In this document: piece after piece, positions 1 to 5,684 of the stretch | Numbering within the stretch: the first letter of the stretch is position 1 | Layout: each line of letters begins with the position of its first letter | The notes under the pieces: generated by a model | Told to the model about the DNA's origin: nothing | What the model saw: the letters and a program-made list of their open reading frames with translations, nothing else | Database searches by the model: none | Position numbers and translations under genes: made by a program | Assembly: GCA_017547975.1 (NCBI GenBank) | Contig: JAFYNU010000434.1 | Span: 1 to 8,955, forward strand | Direction: 5' to 3' | Source of the DNA: Clostridia bacterium | GTDB lineage: Bacteria; Bacillota; Clostridia; Oscillospirales; QAMX01 | Length of the DNA: 8,955 nt

Positions 1-908
1 AATATTTTGAAATCTGGAACGAGCCCGATCTGCATCCCCAGTGCTGGGATGGGAAGGATGAGGATTTCTTTACTCTCTTTGAGATCACTGCCCGGCATTT
101 GAAGGGATGCTTCCCCCACCTCAAGATCGGCGGTCCTGCCATTACTTCGGTGAATAACCGGGGATTCATGATCCCCTTCTTCGACTATATCACCCGGGAT
201 AAGGAAAATCCGGTACCCCTGGATTTCTTCTCCTTCCACCTTTATACCACCAATCCGGATGAATTTGCCAATCACGCCCGGATTGCCCGAAAGGTGCTGG
301 ATGATTACGGCTATACCGAAACCGAGATCATCCTGAATGAATGGAATTACGTCCGCGGCTGGCGTCCCAAGGAGGAGATCATCTATTCCCACCGGGCCAA
401 GCGTGCCCTGAAGGGGGCGGCCTTTACCAGTGCCTCCATGATCGCAAGCCAAAAATCCCCCATGGATCACCTGATGTATTACGATGCCCGCATCTGCAAC
501 TGGTGCGGCCTCTTCGACCAGATCTCGCTGGAGCCCCTGAAGCCCTATTATGCCCTGTGGAATTTCGGTCAGCTCTACGCCCTGGGGAATGAGGTGGAAT
601 CGGATGGAGATGAGGAAGTAAAGGTGGTGGCCGCCCAAAATGACGACGGTACCCAGGCCGCCATCTTGCTGACCTATTACAAGGAGCATCCCAGCATTGA
701 CGGCAGCGGCGCCGAGGAAGAATTCCGCCGGGTACGGGTGGATTGGTCGGGCTTTGCCTCCGGGGAGGGGGTAGAGGTGGAATACCGCACCCTGGATGCT
801 GCAAGCGACAACCGGGTCACCTCCGCCGAAACCTTCTTTGGGGAAACCGGGGCCCACGTATTCGATCTGCCCCTTTATACCACCATCCTGATTACCCTGA
901 AAAAGTAA
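1..908 (+). CDS. GH39-like glycoside hydrolase, C-terminal part (5' end outside window)
   Basis: The reading frame is open at the left edge (first whole codon at 3) and ends with TAA at 906-908, giving 301 visible residues. The visible part begins with YFEIWNEPDL, the acid/base motif of clan A (TIM-barrel) glycosidases; the catalytic Glu is codon 21-23. About 105 residues later comes ILNEWNY, the typical nucleophile motif, with Glu at codon 339-341. A DFFSFHLY segment between them fits the family's active-site strand. The last 110 or so residues read as the small beta-sandwich that follows the barrel in GH39. The pair of motifs and the layout fit GH39 (beta-xylosidase and relatives), but substrate cannot be read from sequence. 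GH39 proteins are usually near 500 residues, so roughly 150-200 are missing to the left. A signal peptide cannot be judged. It is convergent with the glycyl radical enzyme and shares a terminator with it. Another clan A family is the main alternative. Confidence 0.8.
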   Translation, partial: YFEIWNEPDLHPQCWDGKDEDFFTLFEITARHLKGCFPHLKIGGPAITSVNNRGFMIPFFDYITRDKENPVPLDFFSFHLYTTNPDEFANHARIARKVLDDYGYTETEIILNEWNYVRGWRPKEEIIYSHRAKRALKGAAFTSASMIASQKSPMDHLMYYDARICNWCGLFDQISLEPLKPYYALWNFGQLYALGNEVESDGDEEVKVVAAQNDDGTQAAILLTYYKEHPSIDGSGAEEEFRRVRVDWSGFASGEGVEVEYRTLDAASDNRVTSAETFFGETGAHVFDLPLYTTILITLKK

Positions 909-925
909 AAAAGCCCAATAATAGC

Positions 926-960
926 AAAAAGCTTCGTGAAGCAATTCACGAAGCTTTTTT
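926..960. terminator. Bidirectional rho-independent terminator
   Basis: A perfect 15-bp inverted repeat (926-940 AAAAAGCTTCGTGAA, 945-959 the complement) encloses a 4-base loop GCAA. The plus transcript ends in six U after the stem (955-960). The minus transcript ends in five U (926-930). It lies between the GH39 stop (908) and the glycyl radical enzyme stop (974), which converge, so it can serve both. On the plus transcript the loop is a GNRA-type tetraloop, which should stabilise the hairpin. Confidence 0.93.
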
Positions 961-973
961 GGTATATGGAGCT

Positions 974-2941
974 TTAGCCCAATTCGTGGACGTTGCGTTC
1001 CACCACCGCCTGTTGCAGGGCGGGGGAGAGGTTGACGAAGTAGTCGGAGTAGCCTCCTACCCGGACGATCAGGTCCCGGTGTTTGTCGGGGTTTTGCAGG
1101 GCGTCCTGCAATTCCTCCACCGAGGTACAAGTGACCTGGACCTGAATACCGCCCATGGCAAAGTAGGAATTCACCAGGGCCCGCAGGGCGTTCCCCACGA
1201 ACTTTTTGGAAAGGGTCAGATTGAGCACCGAAATGCCGTCGGCAAGGCTCTGGGGAAGCCTGGCGGCGCTTTTGAGCATGGCGGTGGGACCATTGGCGGC
1301 CTTGCCCCGGAGGGCGGCAATGGAGTCGCAGGTGGGGTCGCCCCTATGGCGTCCGTCGGGGGTGGGGCCCACCATGCGTCCCTCCGGCTCGTAGCGCAGG
1401 AACTGATGCTCGGTGATCAGGTAGGCGTCGATGAAGCTCCTGGGGGTCTTGTTGCGGTAGACGTCGTAAACCCGCCTGGCGTAGGCGGCCCCCAGAAGGT
1501 CGGCTTCTTCGTCGTCGGTACCAAAGCAGGGACACCGGCGCAGGTTGGCGTAGAATTCCGGATCTTCGGCGGTGAGCTTTGCCAAAAATTCCTCCGGCGT
1601 GTAGATTTTCCTACTGAAAACCAGTTCCCGGATGGCAAGCAGGGAATCAATGGCGTTGATCATGCCGCTGTCGGAGGATTGGGTCCAGGTGTAACGGGCG
1701 CCGCCGGCGTTGAAATCCTTGCCGTTTTCGATGCAGTCGTCGAAGAAGAGGGTACGAATGGGATTGGGCAGATAAGCCGCCATGTAATCGTAGCGATCGG
1801 TGATCTCGTCCAGCTGGGTGTCGATACGGGCCTCGGTTTCTTGGCAGAGACCTTCGAAAAATTCCTCAAAGCTTTTGGCGGCGGCCAGATGCCGGTGCAT
1901 ATATTCTTCCAGAATTTTCAGCAGGGGAATGTTGTCATCGGTTCCTCCCGCCCGGGTCAGCCCCTGCAGATTGGTTTCGGTACAGCCGCAACCGCAGAAA
2001 AGGGCCAGCTCTTCCTCCGGAATGTGGGGGAAGCGGGCGGCCAGCATATCGTGGATGCCGCGGGTGTTGTAAAAGGAGGGGTTGCAGGAACCGACGCGAA
2101 TGTTGTCCATGGCAAGCTCCCAAAGCTCGTCGGGCATTTCCGGGGTGGTCATCAGCTCCAGCATGGGACGGCGGCGGTGACGGATGGCCCGAACCGCCTG
2201 GGTGGTGATGGGATTGTAATTGGGTCCCACGGTGCAGGACCAGGTGCCTGCCGCGTCCAGGTTGCCAAAAAGCTCTCCGATGACGTCGGTGTAATCCTCG
2301 CCCCGATAAAGATGGATCAAGCCATCGTCCAGGCAACCCAGGTTATCGGCGCCGTCAAAATGGAAAATCACGTTCCAGGCCACAAGTCCTTCGTAGTAGG
2401 TGGCGGCGGGAGCGAAGGGAACCTTTTCCAGGGCGGCAATCAAGTCGGCGGGGGCGTCCACCGAACGCAGGTAGGCGATGCCGCGCTTGACGTAGGTTTC
2501 CATGGCGTTAACCAGGGCGAGTAAGCCCTCCCGGAATTCCCCCTCCGGTTGGCGGAGGATGCGCTCCCGGTAGGAGGAAAGACCATCCCGGAGGATTCGC
2601 TTGAAGTTTGGGGCGGCGTGGGTCCAGCCGCCGGGATTGTGGCTGATTTCGTAAAATTCCCGCAGGACGGCGGCGGCCTTTTCACTTTTTGCTTCCAGCT
2701 TGTCCCAATCCACCATGTAGGTTATGGCGAACTGGGGATTCACCGCAAAGCCGGAACGGAAATATTTGCCGTTGGAGGGGTAAAGCCGTTCCCCAAGGTC
2801 ATAGCCTGCCACCGGAACCTGTTCCAGCCACCGGGCATTGGCAATGGCGTGACGGTAGAAGTATCCCTTTTCCGGTTCTTCAAAAAGCCCGGCGGCGTAG
2901 GGTTCGCCGATGTCGTAGAATAATTTGGCGAGTTCGTGCAT
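974..2941 (-). CDS. Glycyl radical enzyme, pyruvate formate-lyase-like, CxE (dehydratase/lyase) type
   Basis: The 655-residue product has the two hallmarks of glycyl radical enzymes. Near the C-terminus is RVGGYSDYF (residues 627-635), with Gly630 as the expected radical site. In the middle is FCGCGCTET (315-323), where Cys320 matches the thiyl-radical Cys of the GCxE motif. Glu two positions after Cys is typical of dehydratases, C-N and C-S lyases and decarboxylases of this superfamily, whereas true pyruvate formate-lyase has Cys-Cys, so PFL activity is unlikely. The TPDGRHRGDP segment (527-536) before the Gly domain is also family-typical. The protein is shorter than most members (about 760-900 residues), mainly at the N-terminus. 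The ATG at 2939-2941 follows an AAAGGA ribosome binding site by 9-10 bases. It has its own promoter and looks monocistronic. It should act in the cytoplasm, under anoxia, after activation by a radical SAM enzyme that is not encoded here. Substrate unknown. Confidence 0.9.
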   Translation of the reverse strand: MHELAKLFYDIGEPYAAGLFEEPEKGYFYRHAIANARWLEQVPVAGYDLGERLYPSNGKYFRSGFAVNPQFAITYMVDWDKLEAKSEKAAAVLREFYEISHNPGGWTHAAPNFKRILRDGLSSYRERILRQPEGEFREGLLALVNAMETYVKRGIAYLRSVDAPADLIAALEKVPFAPAATYYEGLVAWNVIFHFDGADNLGCLDDGLIHLYRGEDYTDVIGELFGNLDAAGTWSCTVGPNYNPITTQAVRAIRHRRRPMLELMTTPEMPDELWELAMDNIRVGSCNPSFYNTRGIHDMLAARFPHIPEEELALFCGCGCTETNLQGLTRAGGTDDNIPLLKILEEYMHRHLAAAKSFEEFFEGLCQETEARIDTQLDEITDRYDYMAAYLPNPIRTLFFDDCIENGKDFNAGGARYTWTQSSDSGMINAIDSLLAIRELVFSRKIYTPEEFLAKLTAEDPEFYANLRRCPCFGTDDEEADLLGAAYARRVYDVYRNKTPRSFIDAYLITEHQFLRYEPEGRMVGPTPDGRHRGDPTCDSIAALRGKAANGPTAMLKSAARLPQSLADGISVLNLTLSKKFVGNALRALVNSYFAMGGIQVQVTCTSVEELQDALQNPDKHRDLIVRVGGYSDYFVNLSPALQQAVVERNVHELG

Positions 2942-2981
2942 GATGATTTTTCCTTTCGGGTCAATGGTTGCTTTTTTATTT

Positions 2982-3010
2982 ATTGTAGTAAATTAAGGGG
3001 CAAAAGTCAA
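2982..3010 (-). promoter_or_regulatory. Sigma-70 promoter of the glycyl radical enzyme gene
   Basis: On the minus strand TTGACT (3005-3010) stands 17 bases before TACAAT (2982-2987); each box matches consensus in 5 of 6 positions. The start of transcription should fall near 2975, giving a leader of about 34 bases before the ATG at 2941. The surroundings are AT-rich. The promoter lies directly behind the terminator of the upstream gene, which argues for independent expression. Confidence 0.8.
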
Positions 3011-3011
3011 T

Positions 3012-3042
3012 AAAAAAGCAACCGAATTTTGTCGGTTGCTTT
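3012..3042 (-). terminator. Rho-independent terminator of the transporter operon
   Basis: On the minus strand AAAGCAACCGA (3042-3032), a 6-base loop and TCGGTTGCTTT (3025-3015) form an 11-bp perfect stem that runs into six T (3017-3012). It starts 10 bases past the stop codon of the EIIC-like gene and would end the transporter transcript before the glycyl radical enzyme. Confidence 0.88.
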
Positions 3043-3052
3043 AAATTTGGAG

Positions 3053-4093
3053 TTAGCCCCGGTCGATGGTCATATCCCCCGGCTTGATCCAACCGGCCCT
3101 GCGGAAGATGGCGTCAATCCCTAAGGTCAGTACAGCGGGCAGGAGGAAGTGCATCACCAGGATTTCGATCAGGGTCCACAGGAAGGGCTGTTGGCCGCTC
3201 ATGGCGTCAATGGCACCAAACTGGCCCACAAAACCGCTGGTACCCATGCCGGCACCCACCGAGGTGTTGGTCATTTTGAGTAGGCAGGTGGAGATCGGAC
3301 CCAGAATGGCGCTTGCCAGGGTGGGGGCGATCCAGATCTGAGGACGGCGAAGAATGTTACCGAATTGGAGCATGGAGGTACCGATGCCTTGGGAAAGCAA
3401 TCCCCCAACACCGTTATCCCGGTAGCTTGCCACCGCAAAACCGATCATCTGGGCGGAACAGCCCACGGCGGCGGCGCCGGCGGCAAGACCGTCAATACCG
3501 ATGGAGATGCACAGGGCGGCGGAGGAAATGGGGGCGGTCAAAACCATACCCACGATCACCGAAACCGCAATGCCCATGGGGAAGGGCGCCCATTCGGTGG
3601 TGGTGTTCACCATGTTCCCCAGCATCCGCATGAAATCATTCAGGTAGGGACCCACAAAAAGACCCATCAGACCCCCCGGCACGATGGTCAGGAGGGGGGA
3701 GAGGATGATATCCAGCTTGGTGCGCCCGCTGACCAGGCCGCCCAGCTCGGCGCCCACCACGGCGGCAACGTATGCCCCCACGGGTCCGCCCCCGGCGGCA
3801 TAGGCAATGGCACCCACCGAAACCGAGGAGAAGATGACCAGGGGTTTTTGCTTCAAGCCCCATGCCACGGCGGCACCAATGGCGGCACCAGTGACCACCG
3901 AAGAACTGTCGGTGATGGTGGACGCCAGGGTGGAAAGAACCTCACATCCCGGAATCCGCCCAATCAGGTTCATAATGGTGCCGATGATCAGACTGGAAAA
4001 CAGACCCAGGGCCATGGCACTCATGGCATCGATGAAGTAACGGCGGAAAATGCGGGCGAAAATATTGGTGGAACTTGATTTCTTTTTTGCCAT
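3053..4093 (-). CDS. PTS_EIIC_2-type membrane transport protein (EIIC-like, no EIIA/EIIB)
   Basis: The 346-residue product is strongly hydrophobic, with about 8-10 likely membrane segments and a short basic N-terminus (MAKKKSSSTN). Its conserved-looking core TNTSVGAGMGTSGFVGQ (residues 275-291), the GGGPVGAYVAAVVGAELG stretch (101-118) and the overall size match the Firmicute family annotated as PTS sugar transporter subunit IIC (Pfam PTS_EIIC_2), recalled from the family and not searched. No phosphorylatable EIIA, EIIB or HPr domain is fused or adjacent, so phosphotransfer through it is unproven; it might be a facilitator, a sensor or depend on distant partners. Start: ATG at 4091-4093, with GAAAGGAT 7 bases upstream. 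It begins 5 bases after the stop of the broken MFS gene, so the two were built as a translationally coupled pair. Substrate unknown. Confidence 0.78.
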   Translation of the reverse strand: MAKKKSSSTNIFARIFRRYFIDAMSAMALGLFSSLIIGTIMNLIGRIPGCEVLSTLASTITDSSSVVTGAAIGAAVAWGLKQKPLVIFSSVSVGAIAYAAGGGPVGAYVAAVVGAELGGLVSGRTKLDIILSPLLTIVPGGLMGLFVGPYLNDFMRMLGNMVNTTTEWAPFPMGIAVSVIVGMVLTAPISSAALCISIGIDGLAAGAAAVGCSAQMIGFAVASYRDNGVGGLLSQGIGTSMLQFGNILRRPQIWIAPTLASAILGPISTCLLKMTNTSVGAGMGTSGFVGQFGAIDAMSGQQPFLWTLIEILVMHFLLPAVLTLGIDAIFRRAGWIKPGDMTIDRG

Positions 4094-4098
4094 TTTTT

Positions 4099-4518
4099 TT
4101 ATCCTTTCGCTTCCAGAAGCTCCCGCTTTTTGTTGGAACGCTCCACCAACAAGGCGGTCAGAGCGGTCAAAATCAGGGTAAAGCAGGGAAGCAGGTTGAT
4201 GACCTGACGTACCTGGAAGGTTGAGCCCAGGATGCGGAAGGTGTTGGTGCCCATGGCCTCCACAAAGAAGCGGCAGACGGTCCTGCCCAGGAAGGCGGCC
4301 AGGTTACTGCAGGTGGAGTAGAAGGAGATATAGCTGGTTTGGTTGGTGGCGGGGATATTCATGTAGGGGATGTTGGAGAAAACAAGCGTAATACCCGGGC
4401 CAAAGAGGTAGGCGGTGATGGTGGAAATGACGAAGAGAATCCAGGTATCGGCGGTGGTGAGGAAGTTGAGGATGTAGGGGGTCATGTAAAGGACGGTGGC
4501 AATCGAGAGGGTCTTCAT
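4099..4518 (-). CDS. C-terminal fragment of the split MFS transporter (possible reinitiation product)
   Basis: The 139 residues from MKTLSIATVL to ELLEAKG hold helices 9-12. The ATG (4516-4518) follows the TGA with no gap, so a terminating ribosome could in principle restart there. No Shine-Dalgarno sequence precedes it (the upstream bases are GGCCGTATTTCC), so independent initiation is unlikely. It ends with TAA at 4099-4101, and its last codons carry the ribosome binding site of the EIIC-like gene. Confidence 0.45.
   Translation of the reverse strand: MKTLSIATVLYMTPYILNFLTTADTWILFVISTITAYLFGPGITLVFSNIPYMNIPATNQTSYISFYSTCSNLAAFLGRTVCRFFVEAMGTNTFRILGSTFQVRQVINLLPCFTLILTALTALLVERSNKKRELLEAKG
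4101..4108 (-). promoter_or_regulatory. Ribosome binding site of the EIIC-like gene
   Basis: GAAAGGAT on the minus strand lies 7 bases before the ATG at 4093 and overlaps the last codons and stop of the MFS gene. Ribosomes finishing the MFS gene would pass through it, which suggests translational coupling that the upstream TGA would interrupt. Confidence 0.75.
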
Positions 4519-5469
4519 TCAGGAAATACGGCCGATCACCTTGGACCATACCGGGTAGATGAGCAGGCTGATGGGGATATTCAGGATGGAAAGACCGGAA
4601 ATCAGGGCGTAGGAAAGCTTCACGTCCTCCAGAATGTAGGCGGTGAAGTATTGGCCGCAGAAGTTGGCGCCGAAGGAATAGATGCAGACGATGAGCACCG
4701 TCATGAGGTAGCGGGGGGTGGTGAAGGGGAGGGTCATCATCTTGATGGGGTTGATCTTGGGGGCGGGCTCATAATCGGGTTCATCGATCTTCGAGAAGGC
4801 GATGATCTCCAAAATACCGAAGAGCAAGGCCGGCACACGCAGGATCATCAATCCCCAGAATTGCCAGCCGCCGGCGGTGGCGTAGTCGATGAAGAAGCTG
4901 GCGCTGGTGGCGATCACCGCCGAAATGATGGGGGAGACCATGTTGACGATGGAGAAATAGTTGGCCCGGACCCGGTTGGGCAGATCGCCCACGTGCCACA
5001 CCGAGAAGGCGGAGGCCGAAATCTGGGTGATCAGCGAGAAGACCACGTAAATGATCATGAAGATCCAGCGCTTGGCAAGGCTGGAAACCGGCAGAATGGG
5101 AACGAAACCGATGAGCACGATGTTCAAAAGATGGTAAAAACACCGCAGGACCAGAAGCAGTTTTTTACGCTTGGGGAAGCGCTCCATGATCAGGGGGGCG
5201 ATCAGCTGGGTGAGACCCAGGGCGAAGCCCATCATGCTGATGGTACCCAGGTAGTTATTTTGGGTGACGGTATCCTCACCCTCCAGCATCAAAAGGATCA
5301 AGCTGGTGAAGAAGATGCCGGTCACCAGGTTAGAGAAGGAGGTACCGCAGAAGGACCCCAGAATCAGGTTGCGCCGGGAAGAGGCCAACCCGTCGAAGTT
5401 GTCGAAAAAGGTGATGCGCACGCTTTCAAAATGGGAAAGCAGACCGACGATTTTTTGTTTCAGTTTCAT
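4519..5469 (-). CDS. N-terminal fragment of the split MFS transporter
   Basis: This is the part that would be translated under normal termination: 316 residues from MKLKQKIVGLL to GRIS, holding helices 1-8 of 12. Lacking the last four helices it is unlikely to transport by itself. It has the operon's strong ribosome binding site. See the full-span pseudogene entry for the joined protein. Confidence 0.65.
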   Translation of the reverse strand: MKLKQKIVGLLSHFESVRITFFDNFDGLASSRRNLILGSFCGTSFSNLVTGIFFTSLILLMLEGEDTVTQNNYLGTISMMGFALGLTQLIAPLIMERFPKRKKLLLVLRCFYHLLNIVLIGFVPILPVSSLAKRWIFMIIYVVFSLITQISASAFSVWHVGDLPNRVRANYFSIVNMVSPIISAVIATSASFFIDYATAGGWQFWGLMILRVPALLFGILEIIAFSKIDEPDYEPAPKINPIKMMTLPFTTPRYLMTVLIVCIYSFGANFCGQYFTAYILEDVKLSYALISGLSILNIPISLLIYPVWSKVIGRIS

Positions 5470-5585
5470 GTTGTGCCCTCCGTGACGGGGATTAAAAAGA
5501 AAAGGATGCCGCTTTCCGATGGATATAGAATGGAAGGGAGGCGAAGGGACGCGGTTCGGAAAGAGAAGCATCTTTTGACGATTTC
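5470..5585 (-). other. Leader of the transporter operon (5' untranslated region)
   Basis: With a transcription start near 5579, the leader is about 110 bases, long for this window. CTTTCCGA (5512-5519) and TCGGAAAG (5556-5563) form an 8-bp inverted repeat with a 36-base loop on the leader. I see no T-tract after it and no riboswitch that I recognise, so a control role is only possible. Confidence 0.4.
5476..5481 (-). promoter_or_regulatory. Ribosome binding site deciding the MFS start
   Basis: GGAGGG on the minus strand stands 6 bases before the ATG at 5469. It decides for this start over the in-frame ATG at 5571, whose 34-residue extension is proline- and histidine-rich and unlike a transporter N-terminus. 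Confidence 0.8.
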
Positions 5586-5613
5586 AGTATAACATTCTTT
5601 TGGAGAAAGTCAA
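5586..5613 (-). promoter_or_regulatory. Sigma-70 promoter of the transporter operon
   Basis: On the minus strand TTGACT (5608-5613) is followed after 16 bases by TATACT (5586-5591), each 5 of 6 to consensus. It faces away from the recG promoter; the two -35 boxes are only 8 bases apart. Confidence 0.75.
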
Positions 5614-5621
5614 GTGGGGAA

Positions 5622-5650
5622 TTGCATTTTTCTTCGAAAAAGTGTATGAT
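5622..5650 (+). promoter_or_regulatory. Sigma-70 promoter of recG
   Basis: TTGCAT (5622-5627) and TATGAT (5645-5650) are separated by exactly 17 bases. Transcription should begin near 5657, leaving about 28 bases before the recG ATG. The spacer contains a small inverted repeat, TTTTTC-TTC-GAAAAA (5627-5641), which could be an operator but may be chance in AT-rich sequence. Confidence 0.78.
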
Positions 5651-5670
5651 ATAGGAAAGCGTGAAAGCCG

Positions 5671-5677
5671 AAGGAGG
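5671..5677 (+). promoter_or_regulatory. Ribosome binding site deciding the recG start
   Basis: AAGGAGG stands 7 bases before the ATG at 5685. The in-frame GTG at 5661 would start almost at the transcription start and would place this site inside the coding region, so ATG 5685 is preferred. Confidence 0.85.
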
Positions 5678-5684
5678 GAGTGTT

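Larger units (their letters stand above)
2966..3042. repeat. Three-copy GGTTGCTTT repeat flanking the glycyl radical enzyme promoter
   Basis: GGTTGCTTTTTTATT at 2966-2980 is repeated as its exact reverse complement at 3009-3023 (15 of 15). A third, shorter copy in the first orientation (TCGGTTGCTTT) lies at 3032-3042 and also pairs with the middle copy. The middle copy can therefore fold with the right copy (the terminator of the upstream gene) or with the left copy. The left and middle copies bracket the promoter: the middle one overlaps the -35 box and the left one starts 1 base past the -10 box, at the likely transcription start. Confidence 0.8.
4099..5469 (-). pseudogene. MFS-type (sugar/cation symporter-like) transporter split by an in-frame TGA
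   Basis: Read through the single TGA at 4519-4521, the frame encodes 456 codons with about 12 hydrophobic helices, the normal size and topology of a major facilitator superfamily transporter. The break comes after 316 residues, between helices 8 and 9 in the expected cytoplasmic loop (VWSKVIGRIS, stop, MKTLSIATVL). There is no other lesion: helices 9-12 stay in frame with the same codon use, so the stop is recent, is a sequencing error, or is tolerated. The start is ATG 5467-5469, chosen for its GGAGGG ribosome binding site 6 bases upstream; an earlier in-frame ATG at 5571 has none. Basic intracellular loops such as ERFPKRKK (114-121) support the orientation. It is the first gene of a unit with the EIIC-like gene. 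A sugar or glycoside substrate is inferred only from context. Confidence 0.75.

Noticed and set aside
743..2524. Long plus-strand frame (593 codons) opposite the glycyl radical enzyme
   Set aside because: It is codon-aligned antisense to a gene with clear catalytic motifs, shows no recognisable domain, and is explained by the lack of TTA, CTA and TCA codons.
4470..4521. Selenocysteine at the MFS TGA
   Set aside because: I see no SECIS-like hairpin in the bases after the TGA, and MFS transporters are not known selenoproteins.
4519..4521. Genome-wide recoding of TGA as a sense codon
   Set aside because: TGG is used freely for Trp, no other gene here has an internal TGA, and the ApgM-family gene ends naturally with TGA.
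5470..5571. N-terminal extension of the MFS gene from ATG 5571
   Set aside because: No ribosome binding site, a non-membrane-like sequence, and a start almost at the predicted transcription start; ATG 5469 has a strong GGAGGG.
4339..5592. Plus-strand frame of 417 codons opposite the MFS gene
   Set aside because: It is Gly/Asp/His-rich low-quality protein, aligned antisense to a hydrophobic transporter; no supporting motif.
5661..5684. GTG start of recG at 5661
   Set aside because: It lies only a few bases from the predicted transcription start and would put the AAGGAGG site inside the gene.
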